NCBI GenBank assembly: GCA_011526085.1
Contig: WYBC01000023.1
Coordinates: 1 to 64,000, forward strand
Direction of reading: 5' to 3'
DNA length: 64,000 nt
From: Lysobacter sp.
GTDB lineage: Bacteria > Pseudomonadota > Gammaproteobacteria > Xanthomonadales > Xanthomonadaceae
Shown here: one piece after another, positions 33,974 to 42,593 of the stretch
Layout: each line of letters opens with the position of its first letter
Position numbering within the stretch: position 1 is the stretch's first letter
Translations under genes and position numbers: made by a program
The notes under the pieces: model-generated
The model's input: only the letters and a program-made list of their open reading frames with translations
Told to the model about the DNA's origin: nothing
Database searches by the model: none

Positions 33974-34450
33974 ATGCGAACCCTCATCCTGCTCCGCCAC
34001 GCCCATGCCGAACCCGCCGACGCCGGACAGGCCGATGTCGACCGCGCGCTGTCCGCGGAGGGCCTGGCCGAAGCGGAGGCCGCCGGCGCCTGGCTGGCGG
34101 CGCAGGGGCTCGCGCCGGACCGGGTGCTGTGCTCGCCGGCGCGGCGCACGCGCGAAACCCTGGAAGCGGTGCTGCGCGGCATCGGTTTCGTCGAGCAGCG
34201 GCTGGTCGACGGCATCTACGAAGCCACCGCGGGTGCGCTGGCCGAACTGGTGGACGAGCACCACGAAGTCGAGCGGCTGATGCTGGTCGGCCACAATCCG
34301 GGCCTGGAGCGCCTCGCGGCGCTGATGCACAGCGGGCAATCCGGCGACTACCGCGGCATGCCGCCGGGCAGCGTCGTGGTCCTGCATTTCCCGACCGACG
34401 CCGTGGTGGAACCCGGCGTGGCCACCCTCTCCGCGTTCTGGTGGCCGTGA
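33974..34450 (+). CDS. sixA: SixA-type phosphohistidine phosphatase
   Basis: 158 residues, the normal SixA size. The histidine-phosphatase motif is LLRHAHAEP (nucleophile His9), with CSPARRTRET and the second catalytic His in LVGHNPGLE. E. coli SixA dephosphorylates His-containing phosphotransfer proteins (ArcB, or PtsO of the nitrogen PTS). No signal peptide, so cytosolic. The stop overlaps the next gene's GTG start (GTGA), giving a tight operon with the YceI-like and PLD lipoprotein genes. Confidence 0.88.
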   Translation: MRTLILLRHAHAEPADAGQADVDRALSAEGLAEAEAAGAWLAAQGLAPDRVLCSPARRTRETLEAVLRGIGFVEQRLVDGIYEATAGALAELVDEHHEVERLMLVGHNPGLERLAALMHSGQSGDYRGMPPGSVVVLHFPTDAVVEPGVATLSAFWWP

Positions 34451-35028
34451 AGCGGACTGCGTCCTTCCTTCCTTCTCTGCTCTGCGCGCCGCTCCTCTGC
34501 GCGATGTTCGCGGCGGGCCAGGCGGCATCGGCGGCCGAGATCGATCCGGCCGAAACCCGCATCGGTTTCACCCTCAAGACCCGTTGGGGCCAGGTGCTGC
34601 AGGGGCGGTTTCCGCGCTACAGCGGGCGCATCGAGACGCTCGACGACGGCCGTCGCCGCGTGCGCCTGGTGCTGTCGGCGCGCGATGTCGAGATCGTCGG
34701 TCACCCCAACTACACCGGCATGACCCGCGGCCGCGGTTTCTTCGAGGCGGATCGCTTTCCCGAAGTCGAATTCGTGTCCGACCCGTATCCGCCCGCCCTG
34801 GTCGAACAAGGCGGCAAGCTCGCCGGCGAACTGACCATCCGCGACGTGCACCGTCGCGAAACCTTCGCGATCGAAGCCGCCGACTGCGCACGCCCCGCGT
34901 ACGACTGCGACGTCAGCGCCAACGGCAGCGTGCGCCGCAGCGACTACGGCGTGGACCGCTGGATCTTCGCGGTCTCCGACCACGTGCGCTTCAGCCTGCG
35001 CCTGCGCGTGCGCGAGGACGGCGAGTGA
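34447..35028 (+). CDS. YceI-family periplasmic lipid-binding protein
   Basis: 193 residues from GTG 34447, overlapping the sixA stop by 4 nt. A signal peptide (hydrophobic LLCAPLLCAMFAAGQAAS, then AAE) precedes a YceI-like lipocalin-type barrel: IDPAETRIGFTLKTRWG, RGRGFFEADRFPEVEFVSD, GELTIRDVHRRETFAIE. YceI proteins bind isoprenoid or other lipids in the periplasm. It overlaps the PLD lipoprotein gene by 4 nt at its own stop. The pairing with a PLD-family lipoprotein suggests a lipid-related envelope task. Confidence 0.85.
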   Translation: MKRTASFLPSLLCAPLLCAMFAAGQAASAAEIDPAETRIGFTLKTRWGQVLQGRFPRYSGRIETLDDGRRRVRLVLSARDVEIVGHPNYTGMTRGRGFFEADRFPEVEFVSDPYPPALVEQGGKLAGELTIRDVHRRETFAIEAADCARPAYDCDVSANGSVRRSDYGVDRWIFAVSDHVRFSLRLRVREDGE

Positions 35029-37073
35029 GCCGGGCGCTGCGCGCGCTGCTGCCGTGCATCTTCGCGCTGTCGCAGGCCGCGTGCGCGACGCTGTCGACGC
35101 ACGAACAGGCGCAGGTGGAGATCCGGGTCGCCGTCGCCCGCAGCGTCGAGATCGACTGCAATCGCGAAGATGCGTGCGCGCGGCCATCGCCGCTGCGCGC
35201 GCTGGGCGAGCGTGCCGCCGGCCTGACGCCGTCGACGGTGGCGGAGGATCCGTCCGCCGCCGCCGCAGCGCCGGCCGCGGACGTGGCGGAGGATGCGCCG
35301 CCGGCACCGGCCGCCCCCGCGCCGGCCTCCGCATCGCCGCCGCAGCATTACGCATTGATTCTCGACTACGGCCAGGATGCGCTGCTTGCGCGGTTGGATC
35401 TCATCCGCGGCGCCCAGCGCGCGATCGACATCCAGACCTACATCTTCGACGAAGACGATGCCGGTCACCTGATCCTCGACGAACTGCTGGCCGCGGCCAA
35501 GCGCGGCGTGAAGGTGCGACTGCTGGTGGACCAGCTGGCCGCGCTCAAGCGCGTGGACACGGTCGCGGCGCTGGCCGGCGCGCACGTGAATTTCGAGATG
35601 CGGGTGTACAACCCGGTGCTGGGCCGCGCGCGCTTCGGCTATCCGATGTATGCGCTGGCTTCGGCGTGCTGCTGGCGCCGGCTCAACCAGCGCATGCACA
35701 ACAAACTGATCGTGGTCGACGGCCTGGTGGGCGTCACCGGCGGGCGCAATTACCAGAACGACTATTTCGACTGGGACGCGCGCTACAACTTCCGCGATCG
35801 CGACATCCTCGTCGCCGGGCCCGCGGTCGCCGACATGCAGGCCCATTTCGAGGCGTTCTGGGACGCGCCGCTGAGCACGCCGCTGACCCGCCTGTCGGAC
35901 GTGGGCCGGCTGGTGCTGCGCCAGGGCGTGCCTAAACTGCAGCATCCCGCGCCCGAACAACCGCGACGGATCGAACTGATCGGTCGCGATGCCGATGACG
36001 CCGCGCTGGTGCGCAGCCGCCTGGTCGATGCAGCGATGCCGGTGCGCGATCTGCGCTACATCGGTGACCTGCCGGAGAAGCACGACGCCCTCGACGACCG
36101 GAACGCGTCGTCGTCGCCGCTGCTGCGCGACCTGATCGACACCGCCGACGAGCGCGTGCTGCTGCAGACGCCGTACCTCGTGCTGTCCAAGCCGGCGCAG
36201 CGCATGTTCCATGCGCTGCAGCAGCGGCCGTCGCCGCCGCGCGTCGTGGTTTCCACGAACAGCCTGGCCGCCACCGACGCCTTCATTCCGTACGCGCTCT
36301 CCTACAAGTACAAGCGCCGCTACCTGCGCGACTACAAATTCGAGATCTACGAATTCAAACCGTTCCCGCAGGATGCGCCGATCGACGTGGAGGCCACCGG
36401 CACCGTCGATATCGCGTGGGATGCGGACGGCACGCCCAGCGTGCTCGGTTCCAGTGGTTCGGGCGCCGGTTCCGGTTCCGGCTACCGCGGACTCGGCGAC
36501 GGCAGCCGTTCGCCCGACCGGCCCACGCCGCTGGCGCGCGAGTATTCCGCGCTGCGCTATTCCAAGCGCGGCAGCAACGAACCGGTGCCGCTCAAGCGCG
36601 GCGGCGTGCGCTTCGGCCTGCACGCGAAATCGCTGGTGATCGACCAGCGCGTCGGCGTGATCGGCACCCACAACTTCGACCCGCGCGGCGACACCTACAA
36701 CACCGAGGCGCTGGTGGTGATCGACGATCCGGCGTTCGCGCGCGCGCTGGCCGCGAGCATCGAACGCGACATGGCGCCGGCGAACGCGTGGATGATCGCG
36801 CGGCGCGACAAGCCGCCGGTGTTCTCGGGGCTGGAGTATTCGCTGGCGAAGGTCTCGGAGCTGCTGCCGCTGTTCGATTTCTGGCCGGTGCGCTACGCCA
36901 CCAGCTACGAGTTCACCCCCGGCCCGGATTGTCCGGCGCCGATGTCGCCGCGGGACCCGCATTTCCGCCGCTGCTACGAGCCGGTGGGCGATTTCCCCGA
37001 GGTCGCGCCGGTGATCCGGCCGCTGACCCGCATTTTCACCGCGTTCGGGGCCGGCCTGGCGCCCATCCTGTAG
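35025..37073 (+). CDS. Phospholipase D-family lipoprotein (cardiolipin synthase-like)
   Basis: 682 residues from GTG 35025 (GTGA overlap with the previous stop). The N-terminus is a lipoprotein signal with lipobox LSQAAC; an Ala/Pro-rich linker (about 70-105) follows. Both HKD motifs are intact: His225-x-Lys227-x4-Asp232 (HNKLIVVD) and His533-x-Lys535-x4-Asp540 (HAKSLVID), followed by GGRN and GTHN. This fits a PLD phosphatidyltransferase or hydrolase facing the periplasm. A Ser/Gly-rich loop (SSGSGAGSGSGY) lies between the halves. Third gene of the sixA-yceI-PLD unit. Confidence 0.88.
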   Translation: MSRALRALLPCIFALSQAACATLSTHEQAQVEIRVAVARSVEIDCNREDACARPSPLRALGERAAGLTPSTVAEDPSAAAAAPAADVAEDAPPAPAAPAPASASPPQHYALILDYGQDALLARLDLIRGAQRAIDIQTYIFDEDDAGHLILDELLAAAKRGVKVRLLVDQLAALKRVDTVAALAGAHVNFEMRVYNPVLGRARFGYPMYALASACCWRRLNQRMHNKLIVVDGLVGVTGGRNYQNDYFDWDARYNFRDRDILVAGPAVADMQAHFEAFWDAPLSTPLTRLSDVGRLVLRQGVPKLQHPAPEQPRRIELIGRDADDAALVRSRLVDAAMPVRDLRYIGDLPEKHDALDDRNASSSPLLRDLIDTADERVLLQTPYLVLSKPAQRMFHALQQRPSPPRVVVSTNSLAATDAFIPYALSYKYKRRYLRDYKFEIYEFKPFPQDAPIDVEATGTVDIAWDADGTPSVLGSSGSGAGSGSGYRGLGDGSRSPDRPTPLAREYSALRYSKRGSNEPVPLKRGGVRFGLHAKSLVIDQRVGVIGTHNFDPRGDTYNTEALVVIDDPAFARALAASIERDMAPANAWMIARRDKPPVFSGLEYSLAKVSELLPLFDFWPVRYATSYEFTPGPDCPAPMSPRDPHFRRCYEPVGDFPEVAPVIRPLTRIFTAFGAGLAPIL

Positions 37074-37082
37074 GCGATCCCG

Positions 37083-37107
37083 TAGGGCGGGCCCAGGGCC
37101 CGCCGGG
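37083..37107 (+). repeat. REP-like hairpin (family C)
   Basis: GGCGGGCCC (37086-37094) and GGGCCCGCC (37096-37104) pair perfectly around one A, preceded by GTA and followed by GGGTTT. It may also terminate the PLD operon. It opens a 300-nt gap in which only this and the dyad at 37323 were seen. Confidence 0.6.
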
Positions 37108-37322
37108 TTTGACCGTTTTGACCGGCCCGCAACGCCGGATCGCACCCCTTCGCAGCCACGCCGGCGTGCCCGTCGGGGGCTCGATTCGCGCATCCGGCGC
37201 CTCGGCACGGCCCGGTCACCGACCGTTCGTCGGCCCGGCAATCTTCGAAATTCAATGAAATCAATCGGTTGGTGTCATGCCAAGCGATGGGTGACTTCCT
37301 GCACATCTGTTTTGGTCGATAG

Positions 37323-37342
37323 GTGTTGTACTTTACCAACAC
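37323..37342. promoter_or_regulatory. Operator-like dyad before the twin small genes
   Basis: GTGTTG (37323-37328) and CAACAC (37337-37342) form an inverted repeat with an 8-nt AT-rich centre, in an AT-richer stretch 31 nt before the first small gene. It may be a regulator site or overlap the core promoter. Confidence 0.45.
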
Positions 37343-37373
37343 ACCAAGCCACTCAGCCCATCCGGAGCCCGCC

Positions 37374-37553
37374 ATGAACGTCACCACCACCACCGATCGC
37401 AGCACCACTTCCGCCAAGGTCATCCCCTTCTCCGGCGCCCGCCGCACCTATCGCGAACGCGGTTTCGGCGTCGGTTACGGCAACAGCAGCGGCTACGCCC
37501 TCGACAAGCGCTACACCACCGACTGGGGCCAGATCCGCTTCCGCTGCGCCTGA
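37374..37553 (+). CDS. Tiny conserved protein, twin 1 (59 aa)
   Basis: 59 residues from ATG 37374, with CGGAGCC upstream. The first ~23 residues are Thr/Ser-rich and variable. The C-terminal ~36 residues (YRERGFGVGYG, NSSGYALDKRYTTDWGQ, RFRC) are nearly identical to those of the next gene: aromatic, Gly-rich and basic, with a near-terminal Cys. Conservation of this block against a diverged N-terminus shows that both are translated genes. No signal peptide or membrane segment. Function unknown; a nucleic-acid or protein-binding peptide is conceivable. Confidence 0.65.
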   Translation: MNVTTTTDRSTTSAKVIPFSGARRTYRERGFGVGYGNSSGYALDKRYTTDWGQIRFRCA

Positions 37554-37646
37554 ACCTTCGACGCAGCCTCCCACGCGCTTCCGTTCCGCCGCAACACCCG
37601 CAAGTCATTCCCCCGCACACCCCATCGAACCGCAGGATCTTCCGCC

Positions 37647-37841
37647 ATGAACGTCACCCCGCTCCATGCCCCGCTCGCCCCGCGCACGCCGGTCGCCGTG
37701 CAGGCACAGGCCGGGTCCGCCCCCCATTCCGTCCGTTATCGCGAACGCGATTTCGGCATCGGCTACGGCACCAGCAGCGGCTACGCCCTCGAGAAGCGCT
37801 ACACCAGCGACTGGGGCCAGGCCCGCTTCCGCTGCCGCTGA
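37647..37841 (+). CDS. Tiny conserved protein, twin 2 (64 aa)
   Basis: 64 residues from ATG 37647. It is a paralogue of the 59-residue gene 93 nt upstream: the last ~36 residues (YRERDFGIGYG, TSSGYALEKRYTSDWGQ, RFRC) differ at only a few positions, while the N-terminal ~28 residues are Ala/Pro-rich and unrelated. Tandem duplication with purifying selection on the C-terminal block is the simplest reading. No known family recognised. Confidence 0.65.
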   Translation: MNVTPLHAPLAPRTPVAVQAQAGSAPHSVRYRERDFGIGYGTSSGYALEKRYTSDWGQARFRCR

Positions 37842-37950
37842 GCCGGCACCACCGTCCCATCGGTCGAACCCCCCGGTCGCGGCGTGTGCGCCCCTCTCCC
37901 ACGCACGTCCGCGCCGGGGCCCGGCAGGGCCCTCGGGTATCCTTGACCGG

Positions 37951-38391
37951 ATGAACACTCCTGCCGCCGGCGTCTTCCGCCACGCCACCAGCCTCGAACA
38001 GCTCAACGCCCACTCGCCCGACACCGCCATGGCGGCGCTGGGTATCGTCTTCACCGGGATCGGTCCCGACTACCTGCGCGCCACCATGCCGGTGGACGGC
38101 CGCACCCGGCAGCCCTACGGCCTGCTCCACGGCGGCGCCTCGGTGCTGCTAGCCGAAACCCTCGGCAGCAGCGCCGGCAACCTCTGCGTACAGCCGGGCG
38201 AGATGTGCGTCGGCGTGGAAATCAACGCCAACCATCTCGTCGCCGTCCGCGACGGCGAGGTCACCGGCACCGCCCGGCCGCTGCACATCGGCCGCCGCAC
38301 CCAGGTCTGGGAGATCCGCATCGAGGACCCCGCCGGGCGCCTGGTCTGCATCTCCCGATTGACCCTGGCGGTCGTGCCCCAGCGTGCCTGA
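37951..38391 (+). CDS. Hotdog-fold acyl-CoA thioesterase (YdiI/PaaI-like)
   Basis: 146 residues. The hotdog signature LLHGGASVLLAE contains His60 and the catalytic Glu69. The later EINANHLVAV and PLHIGRRTQVWEI stretches match E. coli YdiI (MenI), which hydrolyses 1,4-dihydroxy-2-naphthoyl-CoA and other aryl-CoAs. Xanthomonads use ubiquinone, so a menaquinone role is not expected; aryl-CoA hydrolysis or CoA recycling is more likely. Cytosolic. The acyltransferase gene 46 nt downstream may be co-transcribed. Confidence 0.85.
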   Translation: MNTPAAGVFRHATSLEQLNAHSPDTAMAALGIVFTGIGPDYLRATMPVDGRTRQPYGLLHGGASVLLAETLGSSAGNLCVQPGEMCVGVEINANHLVAVRDGEVTGTARPLHIGRRTQVWEIRIEDPAGRLVCISRLTLAVVPQRA

Positions 38392-38437
38392 GGCCGCGGA
38401 GGTGCAAAGCTCCAAATCGCTTCGGTATCGTGACGGC

Positions 38438-39220
38438 ATGACCCAAGCCTCTCCCGCTGCGCGCGCCGCCCGGCTGCTGCGTTACCTCGTCCGTACCCCG
38501 ATGCTGCTCTGGCACGTGCTGGTGCACCTGCCGATCACCCTGATCCTGATGTCGTGGCCGTTCGGCGGCCTGTCCGTCGGCGGCGATCGCCTCGGTCACC
38601 GCATGGTGCGCTGGTGGCAGGGCGGGCTGATGCGGGTGTTCGGCTTTCGCCTGCGCCGCATCGGCACGCCGCTGCCTGGCCCGGTGATGTTCGTCGCCAA
38701 TCACGTCAGCTGGATCGACATCGTCGCGCTGCACGCCTTCCGCATGATGGGCTTCGTCGCCAAGCGCGAAATCGCATCGTGGCCGCTGGTCGGCTGGCTG
38801 GCGACCATGGGCGAGACCATCTATCACCAGCGCGGCAGCCAGGAATCGCTCGGCGGGGTGCTGCACGAAATGCTGGCGCGACTGCACGACGGCCGTGCGG
38901 TCGGCGTGTTTCCCGAAGGCCGCACCCGCGGCGGCGAAGAGGTCGGCCCGTTCCACGCGCGGATCTTCCACGCCGCGGTGGAAGCCAACGTCCCGGTGCA
39001 GCCGGTCGCGCTGCGCTACGGCGCGCGCGGATCGGCGCAGACCGTGGTCGCGTTCGGCCCGAACGAGAGCTTCGCCGCGAACATGCTGCGCCTGCTCGGC
39101 GAACCCGGCTGCGTCGCCGACGTGGTCTTCCTCGAACCGATCCTGCCCGGCGACGCCGAAGGCCGCCGCCGTCTCGCCGAGACCGCGCGCACGCGGATCG
39201 TGGAGGCGATGGCGCAGTAG
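38438..39220 (+). CDS. 1-acyl-sn-glycerol-3-phosphate acyltransferase (PlsC-like)
   Basis: 260 residues from ATG 38438. A hydrophobic N-terminus (about 15-45) anchors it to the inner membrane. The acyltransferase motif HX4D is His89-VSWI-Asp94, and FPEGRTRGGEEVGPFH is the substrate-binding block. PVQPVALRY is motif IV. This family acylates lysophosphatidic acid or related lipids such as ornithine lipids. It is 46 nt behind a thioesterase gene. Confidence 0.87.
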   Translation: MTQASPAARAARLLRYLVRTPMLLWHVLVHLPITLILMSWPFGGLSVGGDRLGHRMVRWWQGGLMRVFGFRLRRIGTPLPGPVMFVANHVSWIDIVALHAFRMMGFVAKREIASWPLVGWLATMGETIYHQRGSQESLGGVLHEMLARLHDGRAVGVFPEGRTRGGEEVGPFHARIFHAAVEANVPVQPVALRYGARGSAQTVVAFGPNESFAANMLRLLGEPGCVADVVFLEPILPGDAEGRRRLAETARTRIVEAMAQ

Positions 39221-39375
39221 TCGCGGGCACGAATCCTGTCATCCCGAGCGCAGCGAGGGACCCGTTTTCGCTTTCAGGAGTGTGTGATGCCGAGCGGAGT
39301 CGTTGTTCGATCAAACCGGTGCTGCCCGGCGCATCCCATGTCGCTGCTGCGCGACCGATCGGATGCGGCCGCGAC

Positions 39376-40380
39376 ATGACGATCTCCACCTCCCCCTACC
39401 ATCCACCGCTCTGGCTGCGCAGTCCGCATCTGCAGTCGCTGCTCGCGACCAGTCCGCTGCGGCGCGCGCGCGGTGCGCTGCTGCTGCGGCGCAGCGGCGC
39501 CGTGAGCAAGCCGTATCTCGTCGACGGCGGCGAGGGCATCCGCCTGGAAGGTGTGCACAGCCGCATGCCCGGTGGCACGCCGCGCGGACTGGCGCTGCTG
39601 CTGCACGGCTGGGAAGGCAGCGTCGAGTCCAGCTACATGCGGATGACCGCGGTGCATCTGCTGCGCGCGGGGTTCGAGGTGTTCCGGCTGAATTTCCGCG
39701 ACCACGGCGACACCCATCACCTGAACCCGGCGCTGTTCCATTCGAATCGCATCGACGAAGTGGTGCATGCCGCGGTCGATGTGGCCAATCGGTTCCTCTC
39801 CGGCAGCGACCGGCCGATGGTGGTCGCGGGTTATTCGCTGGGCGGCAATTTCGCGCTGCGGGTGGCGCTGCGCGGGCGCGCGGCCGGGCTGCCGCTGGTG
39901 CGCGCGGCGGCGGTCTGCCCGCTGCTGGATCCGGCGGTGACCATGACCCGGATGGAAGAAGGGCTGCCGTTCTACATGCGCTATTTCGAGCGGCAGTGGC
40001 GCGATTCGCTGCGCCGCAAGCGCGACACCTTCCCCGAGTACTACGACTTCGACGACCGCGTGCTGCGGCTGCGGATGCGCGAGCTGACCCGCTGGATGGT
40101 GGAGCGGCACACCGACTTCGACACGCTCGACGATTACTTCAACGGTTACTCGGTCGCCGGCGAGCGGCTCGCCGCGCTGGACGTGCCGGTCGATCTGCTG
40201 ACCTCGATCGACGATCCGGTGATTCCGGTCGCCGAATTCCACGCCCTGCGCCTGCCCGCGCACGGGCGGATCGAGATCGCCGCGCACGGCGGCCACTGCG
40301 GGTTTCTGGAAAGCGCGAAGCTGGACGGCTATGCCGAGCGCTGGGTGGCCGCGAAATTCGCGGACGCGCTGCCAGGCTGA
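39376..40380 (+). CDS. YheT-family alpha/beta hydrolase
   Basis: 334 residues from ATG 39376. The N-terminal PPLWLRSPHLQSLLAT and the LLLHGWEGSVESSY oxyanion region mark the YheT/EMB8 family. The nucleophile elbow is GYSLGG, Asp is in SIDDPVIPV, and His lies in HGGHCGFL. Substrate unknown; likely a cytosolic esterase or lipase. A 155-nt gap separates it from the acyltransferase gene. Confidence 0.86.
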   Translation: MTISTSPYHPPLWLRSPHLQSLLATSPLRRARGALLLRRSGAVSKPYLVDGGEGIRLEGVHSRMPGGTPRGLALLLHGWEGSVESSYMRMTAVHLLRAGFEVFRLNFRDHGDTHHLNPALFHSNRIDEVVHAAVDVANRFLSGSDRPMVVAGYSLGGNFALRVALRGRAAGLPLVRAAAVCPLLDPAVTMTRMEEGLPFYMRYFERQWRDSLRRKRDTFPEYYDFDDRVLRLRMRELTRWMVERHTDFDTLDDYFNGYSVAGERLAALDVPVDLLTSIDDPVIPVAEFHALRLPAHGRIEIAAHGGHCGFLESAKLDGYAERWVAAKFADALPG

Positions 40381-40453
40381 ACGCCCCGGCCGCCGCGGCC
40401 CCGGCGGTACAATCGCGGGTTCCGGGCCCCGGCCCCGCCGTTTCCGAGCCTTC

Positions 40454-42529
40454 ATGCAAGACAAGATCATCGCCGCCCTCAAGCGCGGCGCCCATGCCGA
40501 AGCCCTGTCGCTGGCCCGCCTGGCCGTGGCCGAATCCTCCCACGACGCCTATGCCCACGCCCTGCTGGCCCATGCCGAGCGCGCGAACGGCGATGCCGCC
40601 GCCGCGCTGCATGCGATCGGCCGTGCGGTGCTGCTGGCGCCGGACGACGCGTCGATCCATTTCCAGCGCGTGGGTTTCCTGCTGAAGGAACACAGGCTGG
40701 ACGAGGCCCAGGCCGCGCTCAAGCGCACGATCGACCTGGATCCGAACCAGTTCGAGGCCTACATCGTGCAGGCGCAGATGGCGATCGGTCGCGGCGAAAT
40801 CGACGAAGCCGAACGCCTGCAGCGGTCGGCCGCGCGCCTGCAGCCCGACCATCCCTGGGTGAAGACGATCGAAGGCATGGTGGCGCTGCGTCGCGGCGAC
40901 GGCGCGCGCGCGCAGGCGCTGCTGACCCGCGCGTCGGCGCAGGCGCCCGACGACCTGCAGGTGCTGTACGCGCTGGGCTTCGCGCATCTGCAGCAGCGCA
41001 GTTACGCGTTCGCCGAGCAGGTGTTCCGCCGCCTCATCGAACTCTCCGCCGACATGCGCAGCCTGCGCGGCCTGCTGGCGGACATCCTGCTGCAGCAGCA
41101 GCGTCCGGACGAGGCGCTGGAAGTGCTGCAGCCGCTGCTCGCCGATCCCGACAGCGCGACCCCGGCGCTGAAGCGCATGACCGCCGAACTGGAACTCGCG
41201 ATGGGCCGCCACGAGCGCGCCATCGCGCTGCTGCGCGAGTCGCTGGCCGAAGAGCCGCGCGACCCGCGCGCCTGGGGGCTGGCGACGGACATCTGGCGCC
41301 GGACCGGCGATCTCGACGACGCCCGCGCCCAGCTCGACGCCGCGTTGGCGAAGCATCCGGAAGGCGTGTCGCTGTGGCAGTTGCGGCTGGCGTTCGAGCC
41401 CGAGGCCGGCGACGGCGCGAAGATGGTGGTCGATCGCTGGCTGGCGGCGCTGCCCGACAACGTCGTCGGCCTCGAAGCCGCGATGCATCTGCACGAAGCC
41501 CGCGGCGACGACGAAGCGGTGGCCGCGCTGGCGCAGCGCATCGTCGAACTCGAACCCGGCCGCACCAGCGCCGAGATGCGCCTGCTCGACCGTCTCGTCC
41601 GCGACCAGCCCGACGCGGCGGTCGCCCACGTGCAGGGCCTGATCGCGCAGGCGCCCGACGACGCCAAGCGCGGCCTGATGCCGTGGCTGGGCTTCGCCCA
41701 GGATCGCGCCGGCCGCCATGGCGAGGCCGTGCTGACCTGGAACGCGGTGAACAGCGCGGAGGCCGCCGCGCGCTGGCCGCTGACCGCGCCCGGCCCCGCG
41801 GGCGGTCCGTGGCCCGAGGCGGCGACGCCGGTGCCGGGCACGCCGCCGGTAGCGTATCTGTGGGGCGCGCCGGGATCGGGCGTGGAGAAGGTCGCCGCGG
41901 TGATCGGCCACGCCGGCTATCCGCTGCGCGCCGACCGCTTCGGCCCGAACCCGCCGCGCGACCCGCTGCAGAACCCCGACACGATCGCCGCGCTGAACGC
42001 CGGCACGCTGGCGCCGGAACGGCTGCTCGCGGAATGGCGGGCCGCGCTGCCCGCGCGCGGCGTGCAGGACGGGATGATCATCGACTGGCTGCCGTTCTGG
42101 GACAACGCGCTGCTGAAGATGCTGCGACCGCTGCAGCCCGGCGCGATCGTGATGATCGCGCTGCGCGATCCGCGCGACATGCTGCTGGAATGGATGGCGT
42201 TCGGCAGCCCGATCCCGTTCGGCCTGGCCTCGGCCAACGACGCCGCGCTGTGGATCGCGCGGCAACTGCAGCACGTGGTCGCACTGCAGCGCGAACAGGC
42301 GCAGCCGCACAAGATCGTGCGCACCGATCACGCGCTGGCCGATGTCGAAGCCTTCGCCAGCGAGATCGGCGGCGGCCTCGGACTGGAGGAAATCCGCGTC
42401 CCGCCGGCCTCGATGTTCGGCCCGCAGCGGTTCGCCTTCGGCCACTGGCGCCATTACGCCCGCCCGCTGGCCGAGCCCTTCGCGCTGCTGTCCGAAGTGG
42501 CGCAGTCGCTGGGCTATCCGGCGGAGTGA
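40454..42529 (+). CDS. TPR protein with C-terminal sulfotransferase-like domain
   Basis: 691 residues from ATG 40454. About 1-430 are tandem TPR units (for example EALSLARLAVAESSHDAYAH and the LDEAQAALKRTIDLDPNQFE unit). The C-terminal ~220 residues begin YLWGAPGSGVEKVAAVIG, which resembles the PAPS-binding start of sulfotransferases (GxPRSGTT) but lacks its Arg and Thr residues, so it may be non-catalytic. ALRDPRDMLLEWMAFG matches the RDPRD segment that binds the 3'-phosphate. Substrate unknown. Cytosolic by sequence; monocistronic. Confidence 0.75.
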   Translation: MQDKIIAALKRGAHAEALSLARLAVAESSHDAYAHALLAHAERANGDAAAALHAIGRAVLLAPDDASIHFQRVGFLLKEHRLDEAQAALKRTIDLDPNQFEAYIVQAQMAIGRGEIDEAERLQRSAARLQPDHPWVKTIEGMVALRRGDGARAQALLTRASAQAPDDLQVLYALGFAHLQQRSYAFAEQVFRRLIELSADMRSLRGLLADILLQQQRPDEALEVLQPLLADPDSATPALKRMTAELELAMGRHERAIALLRESLAEEPRDPRAWGLATDIWRRTGDLDDARAQLDAALAKHPEGVSLWQLRLAFEPEAGDGAKMVVDRWLAALPDNVVGLEAAMHLHEARGDDEAVAALAQRIVELEPGRTSAEMRLLDRLVRDQPDAAVAHVQGLIAQAPDDAKRGLMPWLGFAQDRAGRHGEAVLTWNAVNSAEAAARWPLTAPGPAGGPWPEAATPVPGTPPVAYLWGAPGSGVEKVAAVIGHAGYPLRADRFGPNPPRDPLQNPDTIAALNAGTLAPERLLAEWRAALPARGVQDGMIIDWLPFWDNALLKMLRPLQPGAIVMIALRDPRDMLLEWMAFGSPIPFGLASANDAALWIARQLQHVVALQREQAQPHKIVRTDHALADVEAFASEIGGGLGLEEIRVPPASMFGPQRFAFGHWRHYARPLAEPFALLSEVAQSLGYPAE

Positions 42530-42593
42530 CCCGCGTCGCCGGCATCCGCACCGCACATCGCATGACGCCACACGCTACACGAAGGAGCCCGAC

